DNA of 64,000 bases from JBFAPK01 sp040676675 (GTDB taxonomy: Bacteria > Actinomycetota > Actinomycetes > Mycobacteriales > Micromonosporaceae): assembly GCF_040676675.1 (NCBI RefSeq), contig NZ_JBFAPK010000006.1:1-64000 (forward strand), written 5' to 3'. Below, piece after piece: positions 49,017 through 56,609 of the stretch; the stretch's first letter is position 1, and every line of letters starts with the position of its first letter. The notes beneath the pieces are model-generated. The model worked only from the letters and a program-made list of their open reading frames with translations. It was not told the DNA's origin and did not search any database. Position numbers and translations under genes: made by a program.

Positions 49017-49505
49017 TCACGCCACCTCCGCCGGCATGCCGGCGGTGATCCGGACCAGCTCGGAGTAGGTGATCGGGAAGACCGCCCGGGGCACGCCGCC
49101 GGCGGCCCAGATCTCGTCGTAGCGGGCGAGCGCGGTGTCGACCACGGTGCGTACCGGCGCCGGATGCCCGATCGGGGCGACGCCGCCGATCGGCTGGCCG
49201 GTGTGTTCCCGGACGAACTCCGGGGTGGCCCGCCTGAGCGTGGTCAGGCCGAGCGTGCTGGCCAGGTGCGGCGCGTCCACCCGGTGCGCGCCGGAGGTGA
49301 GCACCAGCAGCGGCTCGCCGTCCGCGTCGAAGATCAGTGAGTTGGCGATCTGCCCCACCTCCACCCCGAGCGCGGTCGCCGCCGCGGCGGCGGTGTGCAC
49401 CGCGTCGGGGAGGATCCGCACCCGCGCCGGCTGGCCGGCGCCGTCGAGGGCCTGCGCGCCGTCGAGCGTCTCCTGCACCGCCCGTACGTTCGGATGTGGC
49501 TGCAT
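49017..49505 (-). CDS. YbaK/EbsC-type aminoacyl-tRNA deacylase (paralogue 1)
   Basis: A 162-residue protein of the YbaK/ProX editing family, which hydrolyses mischarged tRNAs such as Cys- or Ala-tRNA(Pro). Conserved phrases are EVGQIANSLIF (with the Asn/Ser near residue 56), LLVLTSGAHRVD, GGVAPIGHP (the GxxxPxGH catalytic motif, about 122-130) and RAVFPITYSELVRIT. The ATG at 49505 follows GGGGAAGATGGG; longer frames add unrelated residues. It lies only 10 bases upstream of the crtA-like gene and may head the operon. A second family member lies at 52568-53050. Confidence 0.9.
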   Translation of the reverse strand: MQPHPNVRAVQETLDGAQALDGAGQPARVRILPDAVHTAAAAATALGVEVGQIANSLIFDADGEPLLVLTSGAHRVDAPHLASTLGLTTLRRATPEFVREHTGQPIGGVAPIGHPAPVRTVVDTALARYDEIWAAGGVPRAVFPITYSELVRITAGMPAEVA

Positions 49506-49585
49506 GCGCCCATCTTCCCCGCCGCCGGTCCGCCCCGGCGACCCGGTCCGCATATCGACCCGCCGTCGATCGGACTCCCCGCCGA

Positions 49586-50572
49586 TCATGGATGGGTGCC
49601 TACCGCTATGTCCTGTGCGTCAGCCTTTGTTCCGACCACAACTCCATGATCGACCGGGTCGGCGATCCGGGCGGTCTCGGCCAGCATCACCCCGACGAGG
49701 ACCAGCGCTCCGCCGGCGAGCTGGGCGGCGTTGAGCGCCTCGCCGGAGCCCAGCACGGCCCAGGCGATGGCCGAGGCGAAGACCGGCTCCACCATGCCGA
49801 CGATCCCGACGCTGGTCGCCGGAAGGTGCCGCTGGGCGGCGGCCACCAGCAGGAACGGCACGATCGAGCCGAGCACCACGACGTACCCGCAGAGCAGCGC
49901 GACGGGTATCCCGTCGCTACTGCCGCCCAGCGGCGCCCAGCCGCCGGTGCCGGCCGTGGCCAGCCGGGTCAGCATGCCCGCGACGGCGGCGGCCCCGAAC
50001 GCCCAGGTGGTCAGCGACAGGGTGTCCCGCTGCGCCACGCCGCGCGCGCCGAACAGGTAGTAGAGCGTGAGGAAGGCGGCCGCGCCGCAGCCGGCGAGCA
50101 CCCCGAGGCCGTCGAGCTTGAGCTCGCCCCAGACCTCGGCGACGCAGCCCAGCCCGGCCAGGCTGAGCGCCAGGCCGACCCAGAGGCGCGGACGTACCCG
50201 CTGGCGCTGCCCGAAGCGGGCCCAGAGCGCCACCAGCAGCGGCGCCATGTACTCGAAGAGCAGCGCGATCCCGACCGGCAACCGGGAGATCGCCGAGAAG
50301 TACAGCATGGGGGTGAGGAAGAACCCGGTCAGCCCGTACGCGATCAGCAGCGGCAGCTGCCGGGGCGTGACTCGCAGCCGGCGGGGACCGGGGCGCACCA
50401 GCAGGCTCACCAGGAGCAGCCCGGCGAAGGCGCCGGTGGCGCGGATCAGGGTGAGCTGCGGCGACTCGATGCCGGCCCGCAGTACCAGCTTGGAGACGGT
50501 GCCGTTGACGGCGAACAGGGCCCCGGAAAGGATCACCATCAGCACGCCGAGGGCAGGTCTGCGAGTCGTCAC
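49586..50572 (-). CDS. EamA-family (DMT) transporter
   Basis: A 328-residue inner-membrane protein with ten hydrophobic segments in two EamA repeats: the first from LGVLMVILSGALFAVNGTVSKLVLR, the second beginning near GVLAGCGAAAFLTLYYLF. The repeat-end signature appears as LPVGIALLFEYMAPLLVAL and LPATSVGIVGMVEPVFASAIAWAVLG. Family members export amino acids, nucleosides or drugs; the substrate is unknown. The GTG at 50572 is chosen over 50578 because a TAACCT -10 element ends at 50579 on the minus strand, which would leave the earlier GTG untranscribed. It is divergent from the BluB-CobT gene. Confidence 0.9.
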   Translation of the reverse strand: MTTRRPALGVLMVILSGALFAVNGTVSKLVLRAGIESPQLTLIRATGAFAGLLLVSLLVRPGPRRLRVTPRQLPLLIAYGLTGFFLTPMLYFSAISRLPVGIALLFEYMAPLLVALWARFGQRQRVRPRLWVGLALSLAGLGCVAEVWGELKLDGLGVLAGCGAAAFLTLYYLFGARGVAQRDTLSLTTWAFGAAAVAGMLTRLATAGTGGWAPLGGSSDGIPVALLCGYVVVLGSIVPFLLVAAAQRHLPATSVGIVGMVEPVFASAIAWAVLGSGEALNAAQLAGGALVLVGVMLAETARIADPVDHGVVVGTKADAQDIAVGTHP

Positions 50573-50578
50573 GGCCAC

Positions 50579-50584
50579 AGGTTA
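50579..50584 (-). promoter_or_regulatory. -10 element (TAACCT) of the EamA gene
   Basis: On the minus strand TAACCT lies 6 bases before the GTG at 50572. It decides between two close in-frame GTG starts. Confidence 0.45.
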
Positions 50585-50714
50585 CCGGTGCCCAAGTCAG
50601 GAGCGACGACGGCTGCGGCCGTTACCACCCGGCGGGAATCGACGGTCGGGACCGAGGATATGGTGCGCTGACGGCGGCCTCGCTACCGCCGCCGGTGCGG
50701 CAGAGAGGAACGGC

Positions 50715-52514
50715 ATGAGCGCGTGGCCCCGTCCGGTGCCGGTGATCGGCGACCCGAGCTCGGCGACCCAGCGGGCCGCCGACCCGACCGGCTGGGCGCT
50801 GCCACCGGCCGTGCGCGACGGGCTGTACGAGGCGATCGACGCGCGCCGGGACGTCCGGCGGTTCCGGCCCGACCCGGTGCCGGACGAGGTGCTGCGGCGG
50901 GTGCTGACCGCGGCGCACCACGCCCCGTCGGTCGGGCACAGCCAGCCGTGGCGGTTCGTCGTGGTGCGCGCGGCGGGGACCCGGGAACGGGCCGCCGTAC
51001 TGGCCGACCGGGAACGGCACCGGCAGGCCGAGCAGCTCGACCCGGAGTCCGCCCGCCGCCTGCTGGACCTCCAGCTGGAGGGGATCCGCGAGGCGCCGCT
51101 GGCGGTGGTGGTCTGCTGCGACCGGCGCACCCCGGCCGCCGGGGTGCTGGGCCGGGCCACCTTCCCCGACGCCGACCTCTGGTCCTGCGCGTGCGCGATC
51201 CAGAACCTCTGGCTCGCCGCCCGCGCGGAAGGGCTCGGTCTGGGCTGGGTGACGCTGTTCCGCCCCGAGGACCTGGCCGAGCTGCTCGACCTGCCCGACG
51301 GCGTGGTCACGCTCGGCTGGCTCTGCCTCGGCTGGCCGGACGAGCGCCCGCCCGCGCCCGGACTGGAACGGGCCGGCTGGTCCCGGCGCCTGCCGCTGGC
51401 CGACGTGGTCGTCGAGGAGCGCTGGTCGGGCGGGGCGCCGCCGCCGCCCGAGTCGCGGCTGCGCGTACCCGGACCGGCCGCGCCCGCCGAGCCGCCGTCG
51501 GCCGATCCGTCGCCGCTGCGCGCGCCGGACCCGGCCGCCGTCGTCGCCGCCCGGGACGGGGCCGACCGGCTGCTGTCGCCGCCGGGCTCGCTGGGCGTGC
51601 TGGACCGGGCGGTGGACCGGATCGTGGCCGCCGGCCACGGCGACCTCCGCACGGCGACGCTGCTGGTCGCCGCGGCCGACCATCCGGTCGCCGCGCTGGG
51701 GGTCTCCGCGTTCGAACCGGGCGTGACCCGGGACGTCACCCGGGCCGCGGTCGCCGGGGAGGCGCTCGGTACGACGGCGGCGCGCGCGGCCGGGCTCGGC
51801 TCGGTGGTGGTGGACGTCGGCGTTGACGGCCCACCGGTACCGGGCGCCGTCGCGCTGCGACCGGCCGGACCACGCGGCGACCTGCTCACCGGCCCGGCCC
51901 TGGCGGACGCCGACGTGGCCGGCCTGCTGACGCGCGGCGCCGAGCTGGCGACCGGGCTGGCCACCCGCGCCGGGCTGCTCGCCCTCGGCGAGATCGGGAT
52001 CGGCAACACCACGGTCGCGGCGGCGCTCGCCTGCCTGCTGCTCGACGCCGAGCCGGCCGCGATGGTCGGCGTGGGTGCCGGCGCGGACAGCGGGATCGTG
52101 GCGCGGAAGGTCGAGGTGGTGACCGGGGCGCTGCGGCGGGCACGGGCGGCCCGGCCGACGGTGGCCCGCGATCCTGCGGCAGCCCTCGCCGAGCTCGGCG
52201 GGCCGGAGTTCGCGCTGCTCACCGGCGTGGTCCTCGGTGCGGCGCGGGCCCGGGGGATGGTCGTCCTGGACGGCTTCGCCACCAGCGTCGCGGCCCTGCT
52301 CGCGGTGACCCTCGAACCGGCCGTCCAGGCGTACCTCGTCGCCGGGCAGCGCAGCCGGGAGCGCGGCCACGCCGCCCTGCTGACCCACCTGGGCCTGGAA
52401 CCCCTGCTGGACCTGCGGATCCGGGCCGGCGAGGGGGCGGGTGCGGCGTTCGCGACCGGCCTGTTGCTCGACGCGCTCCGGGTCCGCCGGGAGACCGCCC
52501 GGGTCAGCCACTGA
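50715..52514 (+). CDS. BluB-CobT fusion: 5,6-dimethylbenzimidazole synthase / nicotinate-nucleotide phosphoribosyltransferase
   Basis: The 599-residue protein carries two consecutive steps of vitamin B12 lower-ligand synthesis. Residues 1 to about 230 are BluB, a nitroreductase-fold enzyme that breaks down FMN to dimethylbenzimidazole (RRDVRRFRPDPVPDEVLRRVL, HHAPSVGHSQPWRFVVV, IREAPLAVVVCCDR). A Pro/Ala linker (about 240-275) joins CobT, which activates the base: LLSPPGSLGVLD, LGEIGIGNTT, VGVGAGADSGIVARKVEVV, LDGFATSVAALLA, and catalytic Glu in RAGEGAGAAFA. The ATG at 50715 follows AGAGAGGAA. No cobalamin riboswitch is visible in the 136-base upstream gap. Confidence 0.93.
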   Translation: MSAWPRPVPVIGDPSSATQRAADPTGWALPPAVRDGLYEAIDARRDVRRFRPDPVPDEVLRRVLTAAHHAPSVGHSQPWRFVVVRAAGTRERAAVLADRERHRQAEQLDPESARRLLDLQLEGIREAPLAVVVCCDRRTPAAGVLGRATFPDADLWSCACAIQNLWLAARAEGLGLGWVTLFRPEDLAELLDLPDGVVTLGWLCLGWPDERPPAPGLERAGWSRRLPLADVVVEERWSGGAPPPPESRLRVPGPAAPAEPPSADPSPLRAPDPAAVVAARDGADRLLSPPGSLGVLDRAVDRIVAAGHGDLRTATLLVAAADHPVAALGVSAFEPGVTRDVTRAAVAGEALGTTAARAAGLGSVVVDVGVDGPPVPGAVALRPAGPRGDLLTGPALADADVAGLLTRGAELATGLATRAGLLALGEIGIGNTTVAAALACLLLDAEPAAMVGVGAGADSGIVARKVEVVTGALRRARAARPTVARDPAAALAELGGPEFALLTGVVLGAARARGMVVLDGFATSVAALLAVTLEPAVQAYLVAGQRSRERGHAALLTHLGLEPLLDLRIRAGEGAGAAFATGLLLDALRVRRETARVSH

Positions 52515-52555
52515 GCCGGCCGGGTCGTCCCCGATCGGCGCGACGGCCCGCTGGG

Positions 52556-52561
52556 TACGCT
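52556..52561 (+). promoter_or_regulatory. -10 element (TACGCT) of the second ybaK gene
   Basis: TACGCT lies 6 bases before the ATG at 52568 with no ribosome site, so the mRNA is probably leaderless and independent of the BluB-CobT gene. Confidence 0.5.
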
Positions 52562-52567
52562 GATCAC

Positions 52568-53050
52568 ATGTCCGGATCCGCGCTGGCCGCCGTCTCCGCC
52601 GCCGGGATCGCGCACCGCGTGATCCGCCACGGCCCGGTGGGGAGCGTGGCCGAGGCCGCCGCCGTCCGCGGCGTCGAGGTCCGCGACGTGGTGAAGACCA
52701 TCGTGGTACGCCGGGCCGAGGACCAGTTCGTCTTCGTGCTCGTACCCGGCGACCGGGTGATCTCCTGGCCGAAGCTGCGCGGCCTGCTCGGCGTCAACCG
52801 GCTGTCGATGCCGGACGCCGGTACGGCCAAGGAGGTCACCGGCTACGAGCGGGGCACCATCACGCCGTTCGGGTCGACCCGGGCGTGGCCGGTCGTCGTC
52901 GACGAGCGGCTGCGCGGCCGGCGCATCGGCCTCGGCGCCGGCGAGCGGGGTGTCGCCATCGAGGTGGCGGCCGACGAGGCGGCGGCGGCCCTGGACGCCA
53001 CCTTCGCCGACGTCACCGACCCGGACCCGGCGCTGCCCGGCGCGGCGTAG
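52568..53050 (+). CDS. YbaK-type Cys-tRNA(Pro)/aminoacyl-tRNA deacylase (paralogue 2)
   Basis: A 160-residue editing protein of the same fold as the 49017-49505 product but only distantly similar. Family landmarks are GVEVRDVVKTIVV with the conserved Lys (about residue 43), FVFVLVPGDRVISWPKLRGLLGVNRLSM, and KEVTGYERGTITPFGS (GxxxPxG motif, about 97-109). The ATG is 6 bases after TACGCT. It follows BluB-CobT after 53 bases but seems to have its own promoter. It would remove wrongly attached amino acids from tRNA. Confidence 0.9.
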   Translation: MSGSALAAVSAAGIAHRVIRHGPVGSVAEAAAVRGVEVRDVVKTIVVRRAEDQFVFVLVPGDRVISWPKLRGLLGVNRLSMPDAGTAKEVTGYERGTITPFGSTRAWPVVVDERLRGRRIGLGAGERGVAIEVAADEAAAALDATFADVTDPDPALPGAA

Positions 53051-53064
53051 CACGCCCGCCGCCT

Positions 53065-53144
53065 GCCGATCCCGCCGTCTGCCGATCCCGCCGTCTGCCG
53101 ATCCCGCTGTCTGCGGATTCCGCCGTCTGCCGACTCCGTCGTGT
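53065..53144. repeat. Five tandem copies of a 16-base unit
   Basis: GCCGATCCCGCCGTCT occurs twice exactly, then three times with 1-4 changes. It starts 15 bases after the second ybaK stop. Progressive divergence to the right suggests an old minisatellite. Confidence 0.8.
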
Positions 53145-53429
53145 GTCGACTCGCCGGCCCCGCCGTCCGCCGACCCTCCGACCCCTCGACCATCCGCCGA
53201 CCCTCCGACCCTCCGCCGACCCTCCGACTCCTCGACCCGCCCGCCGGTGGACGGTCGAGGGGTCGGATACCGGATCTCCGGTCGCCAGTCAAGATCGCAC
53301 CGGCCGAGGATTTTTCCGGCAGATCCTCCCGAGCCGGGCGAGTCGCGCCCCGGGGGGCGGGAAATCGAAGCTCGGTTCTCTCGTGGTGTTGCACTTTCGT
53401 CGGGGGCGGGGTGTAGTCTCTCCACTAGT

Positions 53430-53445
53430 TAGAACGCGTGTTCGA
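53430..53445. promoter_or_regulatory. LexA (SOS) box 1 of the HEPN-ImuA' unit
   Basis: TAGAACGCGTGTTCGA matches the actinobacterial LexA consensus TCGAAC-N4-GTTCGA in 10 of 12 fixed positions, with both GAAC/GTTC cores perfect. It lies in a locally AT-richer promoter-like patch (ACTAGTTAG). Confidence 0.8.
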
Positions 53446-53450
53446 TTGGC

Positions 53451-53466
53451 TCGAACGTTCGTTCCA
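53451..53466. promoter_or_regulatory. LexA (SOS) box 2 of the HEPN-ImuA' unit
   Basis: TCGAACGTTCGTTCCA has GAAC-N4-GTTC and 11 of 12 consensus bases. Its centre is exactly 21 bases from that of box 1, so both dimers would face the same side of the helix. Confidence 0.75.
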
Positions 53467-53782
53467 ACGGGCGAGGGGTGGTGTTTCGCGGCTCTACTCC
53501 TCCGGCGCGGTTCCGCGGACCGCGCGGGCCCCGGGCAGTCGCGAGCCCGGGCCCCATCAGGCAGGACCGTCGTCCGCCGCCCACGACCCCCGGGCGGCGG
53601 ACGACGGACCCGCCGGTTCGGCCGGCCGGGTGTGGTGTGGGGAAGCGTCCACATCCGGCCGGCGACACACCCGGTGCGTCTTCCTCCGCAGCGGCCACGT
53701 GAACAACCGCAACGAACGCGTCTTCGCCCGGTCGGCCCGGGGTGGCGCGGGTGAAAGTTGGCGACGCGGAGGAGACCGTCCC

Positions 53783-54235
53783 ATGCCGACCAATCCGGCT
53801 CAGGTACCCACGGTGCCGGCGCACATGCTGCCGCACCGCACCCCCGCCCAGCTACTCATGATCGCCCGGCGCGGGTTGGCGGAGGCCGCCCAGACCCGCC
53901 CCGACGGCCTGCGTTACGCGGCGGCCCACCTGGCCGCCCTGCGCGCGGCCGCGGCGATGCTCGCCGCCCGGGCCCGCCCCGCGCCCACCCGTCGCAACCG
54001 GGTCACCAGCGTCTGGGCGCTGCTCGTCCTCGTCGCCCCGGAACTGGGCGAGTGGGCCAACTTCTTCGCCACCGGCGCGACCAAGCGGGCCGCCGCCGAG
54101 GCGGGCATCCCCCGGGTGGTGACCGCCCGGGAGGCCGACGACCTGCTGCGCGCGGCCGAACAGTTCGTAGCGGTGATCGAGGTGGCGCTCGGCGTGTCCC
54201 ACCAACCCCCGCTCGACGGGCTCGCCGCCGCCTGA
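53783..54235 (+). CDS. SAV_6107-type HEPN domain protein, SOS-controlled
   Basis: A 150-residue, almost entirely helical protein matching the actinobacterial SAV_6107 HEPN family: ARRGLAEAAQTRPDGLRYAAAHLAALRAAAAML, then WALLVLVAPELGEWANFFATGATKRAAAEAG, then ADDLLRAAEQFVAVIEVAL. The RxxxxxH motif that makes many HEPN proteins ribonucleases is not visible, so it is probably a structural or regulatory member. The ATG at 53783 follows GGAGGAGACC. It heads a unit with the ImuA'-like gene under two LexA boxes, which ties it to DNA damage tolerance. Its exact role is unknown. Confidence 0.85.
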   Translation: MPTNPAQVPTVPAHMLPHRTPAQLLMIARRGLAEAAQTRPDGLRYAAAHLAALRAAAAMLAARARPAPTRRNRVTSVWALLVLVAPELGEWANFFATGATKRAAAEAGIPRVVTAREADDLLRAAEQFVAVIEVALGVSHQPPLDGLAAA

Positions 54236-54323
54236 GAGGCGCCCGGTCGGGCCGCCCCGACCGGCGGCGCCGAGCCGGAGGTGTCGCAACAGCAACTCGA
54301 CAACGGGGACGGGGGAGTACGAC

Positions 54324-55055
54324 ATGGCGGGCCGGATGGTGGTCGGCTCCACCGCGCTGGCCGGCCTGGTCCGCCCCGCGACCGCCCCCGATCCGGCCGC
54401 AGCCCATCGGATGCTGCCGGTACTGCCCGAGTTGACCGGGCTGCTCCCCGGCCGAGGGCTGCGCCGGGGAAGCACCATCGCGGTTGCCGCCGGCCGTCCG
54501 GCGCCCAGCGGCGGTACCTCGCTGGTGCTCGCGCTGCTCGCCGAGGCGTCCCGCGCCGGATCGTGGTGCGCGGTGGTGGGCGTACCCACCCTGGGACCGG
54601 CCGCCGCCGCAGAGGTCGGCATCGCCCTGGACCGGCTCGCCCTCGTACCGCATCCCGGCCCGGAGTGGGCCACCGTCGTCGCCGCCCTGATCGACGGGGT
54701 CGACGTCGTCGTCGTGGCCGTACCGGGGACGGTGAGCGCCTCGATCGCCAGCCGGCTGGCCGCCCGGGCCAGGCAGCGCGGCAGCGTGCTCGTCCCCTAC
54801 GGACAGTGGGACGGGGCCGACGTGACGCTGCGGGTGATGCGTGGCGTCTGGGAGGGGCTCGGCCAGGGGCGGGGCCGGCTGCGCCGGCGCGAGGTGACCG
54901 TCTCCGCCCGGGGGCGTGGCGCGGCGTCGCGCCCCAAGGAGGTCCGGGTCTGGATGCCCGGCGATCGGCCGGCGCGGGCGGGGGCCACCCCGCCGGGCCC
55001 GGCGGGCGCGGCGGCGACCGGGCACCGGACCTCGCTCACCCTCGTCGGCGAGTAG
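54324..55055 (+). CDS. ImuA'-like mutasome accessory protein
   Basis: A 243-residue protein with a degenerate RecA-like fold: LTGLLPGRGLRRGSTIAVA, then SGGTSLVLALLAEASRAGSWCAVVG, and DGVDVVVVAVPGTVSASIASRLAARARQRGSVLV, where the Walker motifs are eroded. In mycobacteria ImuA' joins ImuB and DnaE2 in SOS-induced mutagenic translesion synthesis. The ATG follows GGGACGGGGGAG. It is 88 bases after the HEPN gene and likely co-transcribed from the double LexA promoter. The basic C-terminus (about 185-243) may contact partners. The imuB gene lies 2.7 kb downstream instead of adjacent. Confidence 0.85.
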   Translation: MAGRMVVGSTALAGLVRPATAPDPAAAHRMLPVLPELTGLLPGRGLRRGSTIAVAAGRPAPSGGTSLVLALLAEASRAGSWCAVVGVPTLGPAAAAEVGIALDRLALVPHPGPEWATVVAALIDGVDVVVVAVPGTVSASIASRLAARARQRGSVLVPYGQWDGADVTLRVMRGVWEGLGQGRGRLRRREVTVSARGRGAASRPKEVRVWMPGDRPARAGATPPGPAGAAATGHRTSLTLVGE

Positions 55056-55175
55056 GCCCCGTCCTGTCGATCCCGCCCCGGCTCGACATGATGGGCAGGA
55101 CACGGCCTTGCCGGAGCGTAAGCCGCTTCCACCGCGTGTCCCTCTCCGCCGGCCATGTGAATCGATGATTGTCTC

Positions 55176-55205
55176 TTGACTCCGGAACCCGGCCGGGCAT
55201 AGCTT
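55176..55205 (+). promoter_or_regulatory. Pectinesterase promoter
   Basis: -35 TTGACT (55176-55181) and -10 TAGCTT (55200-55205) with an 18-base spacer. The transcription start would fall near 55212, at the edge of a perfect operator palindrome. Confidence 0.6.
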
Positions 55206-55212
55206 CGAGCGA

Positions 55213-55224
55213 GAAAGCGCTTTC
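55213..55224. promoter_or_regulatory. LacI-type operator of the pectinesterase gene
   Basis: GAAAGCGCTTTC is a perfect 12-base palindrome with the central CG-step typical of LacI/GalR-family operators. It lies directly after the -10 element, where bound repressor would block initiation. The regulator gene is not in this window. Confidence 0.65.
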
Positions 55225-55276
55225 CTTGCTCTGTCGCCGCCGCCTCGTCGTCTCGACGACCGGAAGGGGTAACCGC

Positions 55277-56383
55277 ATGCTGGGTTCGCAGCGTGGCCGT
55301 CGACGTCGCCCCGGCCCGCCGGCGCGCATCCCCGAACTCCTCGGCGCGGCCCTGGCCGGTCTCGCGGCGACGCTGGCGATCGCCGGCGCGCCGCCGGCAT
55401 CCGCGCTCCCGGCCGGCCGGACGCTCCTGGTCGCCGCGGACGGCAGCGGCCAGTTCACCACCGTTCAGGCGGCCGTGAACGCCGTACCCACCGGCAACAC
55501 CCGGCGCTGGACCATCAACATCCGGCCGGGCACGTACCGGGAACTCCTCACCGTCCCCTCGGACAAGCCCTTCGTCTCCTTCGTCGGTACCAGCGGGAAC
55601 GCGGCGGACGTCGTGATCACGTACGACAACGCCAGCGGTACGCCCAGGCCGGACGGCAGTGGTACCTACGGCACGACCGGCAGCTCGACGGTCTTCATCG
55701 ACGGCGACGACTTCACCGCGCGGAACCTGACCTTCGCGAACTCCTTCGACGAGGCGGCCCACGACTACGCGGCGGAACAGGCGGTCGCGGTCACCACGCG
55801 GGGCGACCGGCTGGTCTTCGACAACGTGCGTTTCCTCGGCAACCAGGACACCCTCCAGCCGAGCAGCCCGGACGCCGGCACCGTGAGCCGGTCCTACTAC
55901 CGTCGCTGCTACGTCGAGGGCGACGTCGACTTCGTCTTCGGGCGCGGCACCGCGGTCTTCGACCGGTGCGAGATCCGCTCGTTGAACCGGGGCTCGTCCA
56001 GCAACAACGGGTACGTGACCGCGGCGTCGACCAGCATCGCCAACCCGTACGGCTTCCTCTTCACCCGCTGCCGGCTCACCGCGGCCCCGGGCACCTCCGC
56101 CGGGAGCGTGTACCTGGGCCGGCCCTGGCATCCCGGCGGCGACGTGAACGCGATCGCCCAGGTGCTGTTCCGGAACTCCGTGCTGGCCGCCCACATCAAG
56201 GGCGCCCCCTGGACCGACATGTCCGGCTTCTCGTGGCGGGACGCCCGGTTCGCCGAGTACCGCAACACCGGGGCCGGTGCCACGGTCACGAGCGACCGGC
56301 CGCAACTGCCCGACGCCCAGGCGCCCGACCACACGGTCCGGCGGTACCTGGCCGGCGGCGACGGCTGGGATCCCCGGTACTGA
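55277..56383 (+). CDS. Secreted pectinesterase (CE8)
   Basis: This extracellular enzyme removes methyl esters from pectin. The 368-residue precursor has a basic start (GRRRRPG), a hydrophobic export segment (about 21-45) and a right-handed beta-helix with the CE8 signatures. These are TVQAAVNAVP, GNQDTLQ (catalytic-site Gln-Asp), VEGDVDFVFGRGTAVF (catalytic Asp pair) and VYLGRPWHPGG (Arg-Trp). The ATG at 55277 follows GGAAGGGG. It sits between imuA'-like and imuB genes with its own promoter and LacI-type operator, so it appears to be an insertion into the mutasome locus. Confidence 0.94.
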   Translation: MLGSQRGRRRRPGPPARIPELLGAALAGLAATLAIAGAPPASALPAGRTLLVAADGSGQFTTVQAAVNAVPTGNTRRWTINIRPGTYRELLTVPSDKPFVSFVGTSGNAADVVITYDNASGTPRPDGSGTYGTTGSSTVFIDGDDFTARNLTFANSFDEAAHDYAAEQAVAVTTRGDRLVFDNVRFLGNQDTLQPSSPDAGTVSRSYYRRCYVEGDVDFVFGRGTAVFDRCEIRSLNRGSSSNNGYVTAASTSIANPYGFLFTRCRLTAAPGTSAGSVYLGRPWHPGGDVNAIAQVLFRNSVLAAHIKGAPWTDMSGFSWRDARFAEYRNTGAGATVTSDRPQLPDAQAPDHTVRRYLAGGDGWDPRY

Positions 56384-56609
56384 CATCCCCCGATCCCGGA
56401 ATCCCCGGGCACGGGGGAAGCCCGCGTAGCCGACGCGACGGGTCGGCGCAATCCAAGACCGGATAGATCGCGTGGCACTGCCACATGCTCGAACGCGAGG
56501 GCAACGAGACGATGCGTCCGTTCCAGGTCGGCTGACGCACCGGCCCTCGACGCGCGTTCCGCCCGCCCGGTGGACCCGGACGGGCGAAACGACGGTGGAG
56601 CTCCGTGCG

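Larger units (their letters stand above)
53051..53782. other. Long leader region of the SOS-induced HEPN-ImuA' unit
   Basis: About 730 bases without a gene. It contains a 16-base tandem repeat (53065-53144), further degenerate CCGACCCTCCGA repeats (53160-53245), and two LexA boxes (53430-53466). The sequence from there to the ATG at 53783 is open in the HEPN frame but Arg/Pro-rich, and it holds a GGCCGGC-rich stretch that can fold. The 316 bases between the LexA boxes and the start codon are unusually long for this genome. Confidence 0.6.

Noticed and set aside
50579..50714. Possible cobalamin riboswitch before the BluB-CobT gene
   Set aside because: The gap is too short (136 bases), is shared with a divergent promoter, and lacks the B12-box.
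53051..53250. CRISPR-like array
   Set aside because: The repeats are directly adjacent 16-base units with no spacers, and no cas genes are present; it is a minisatellite.
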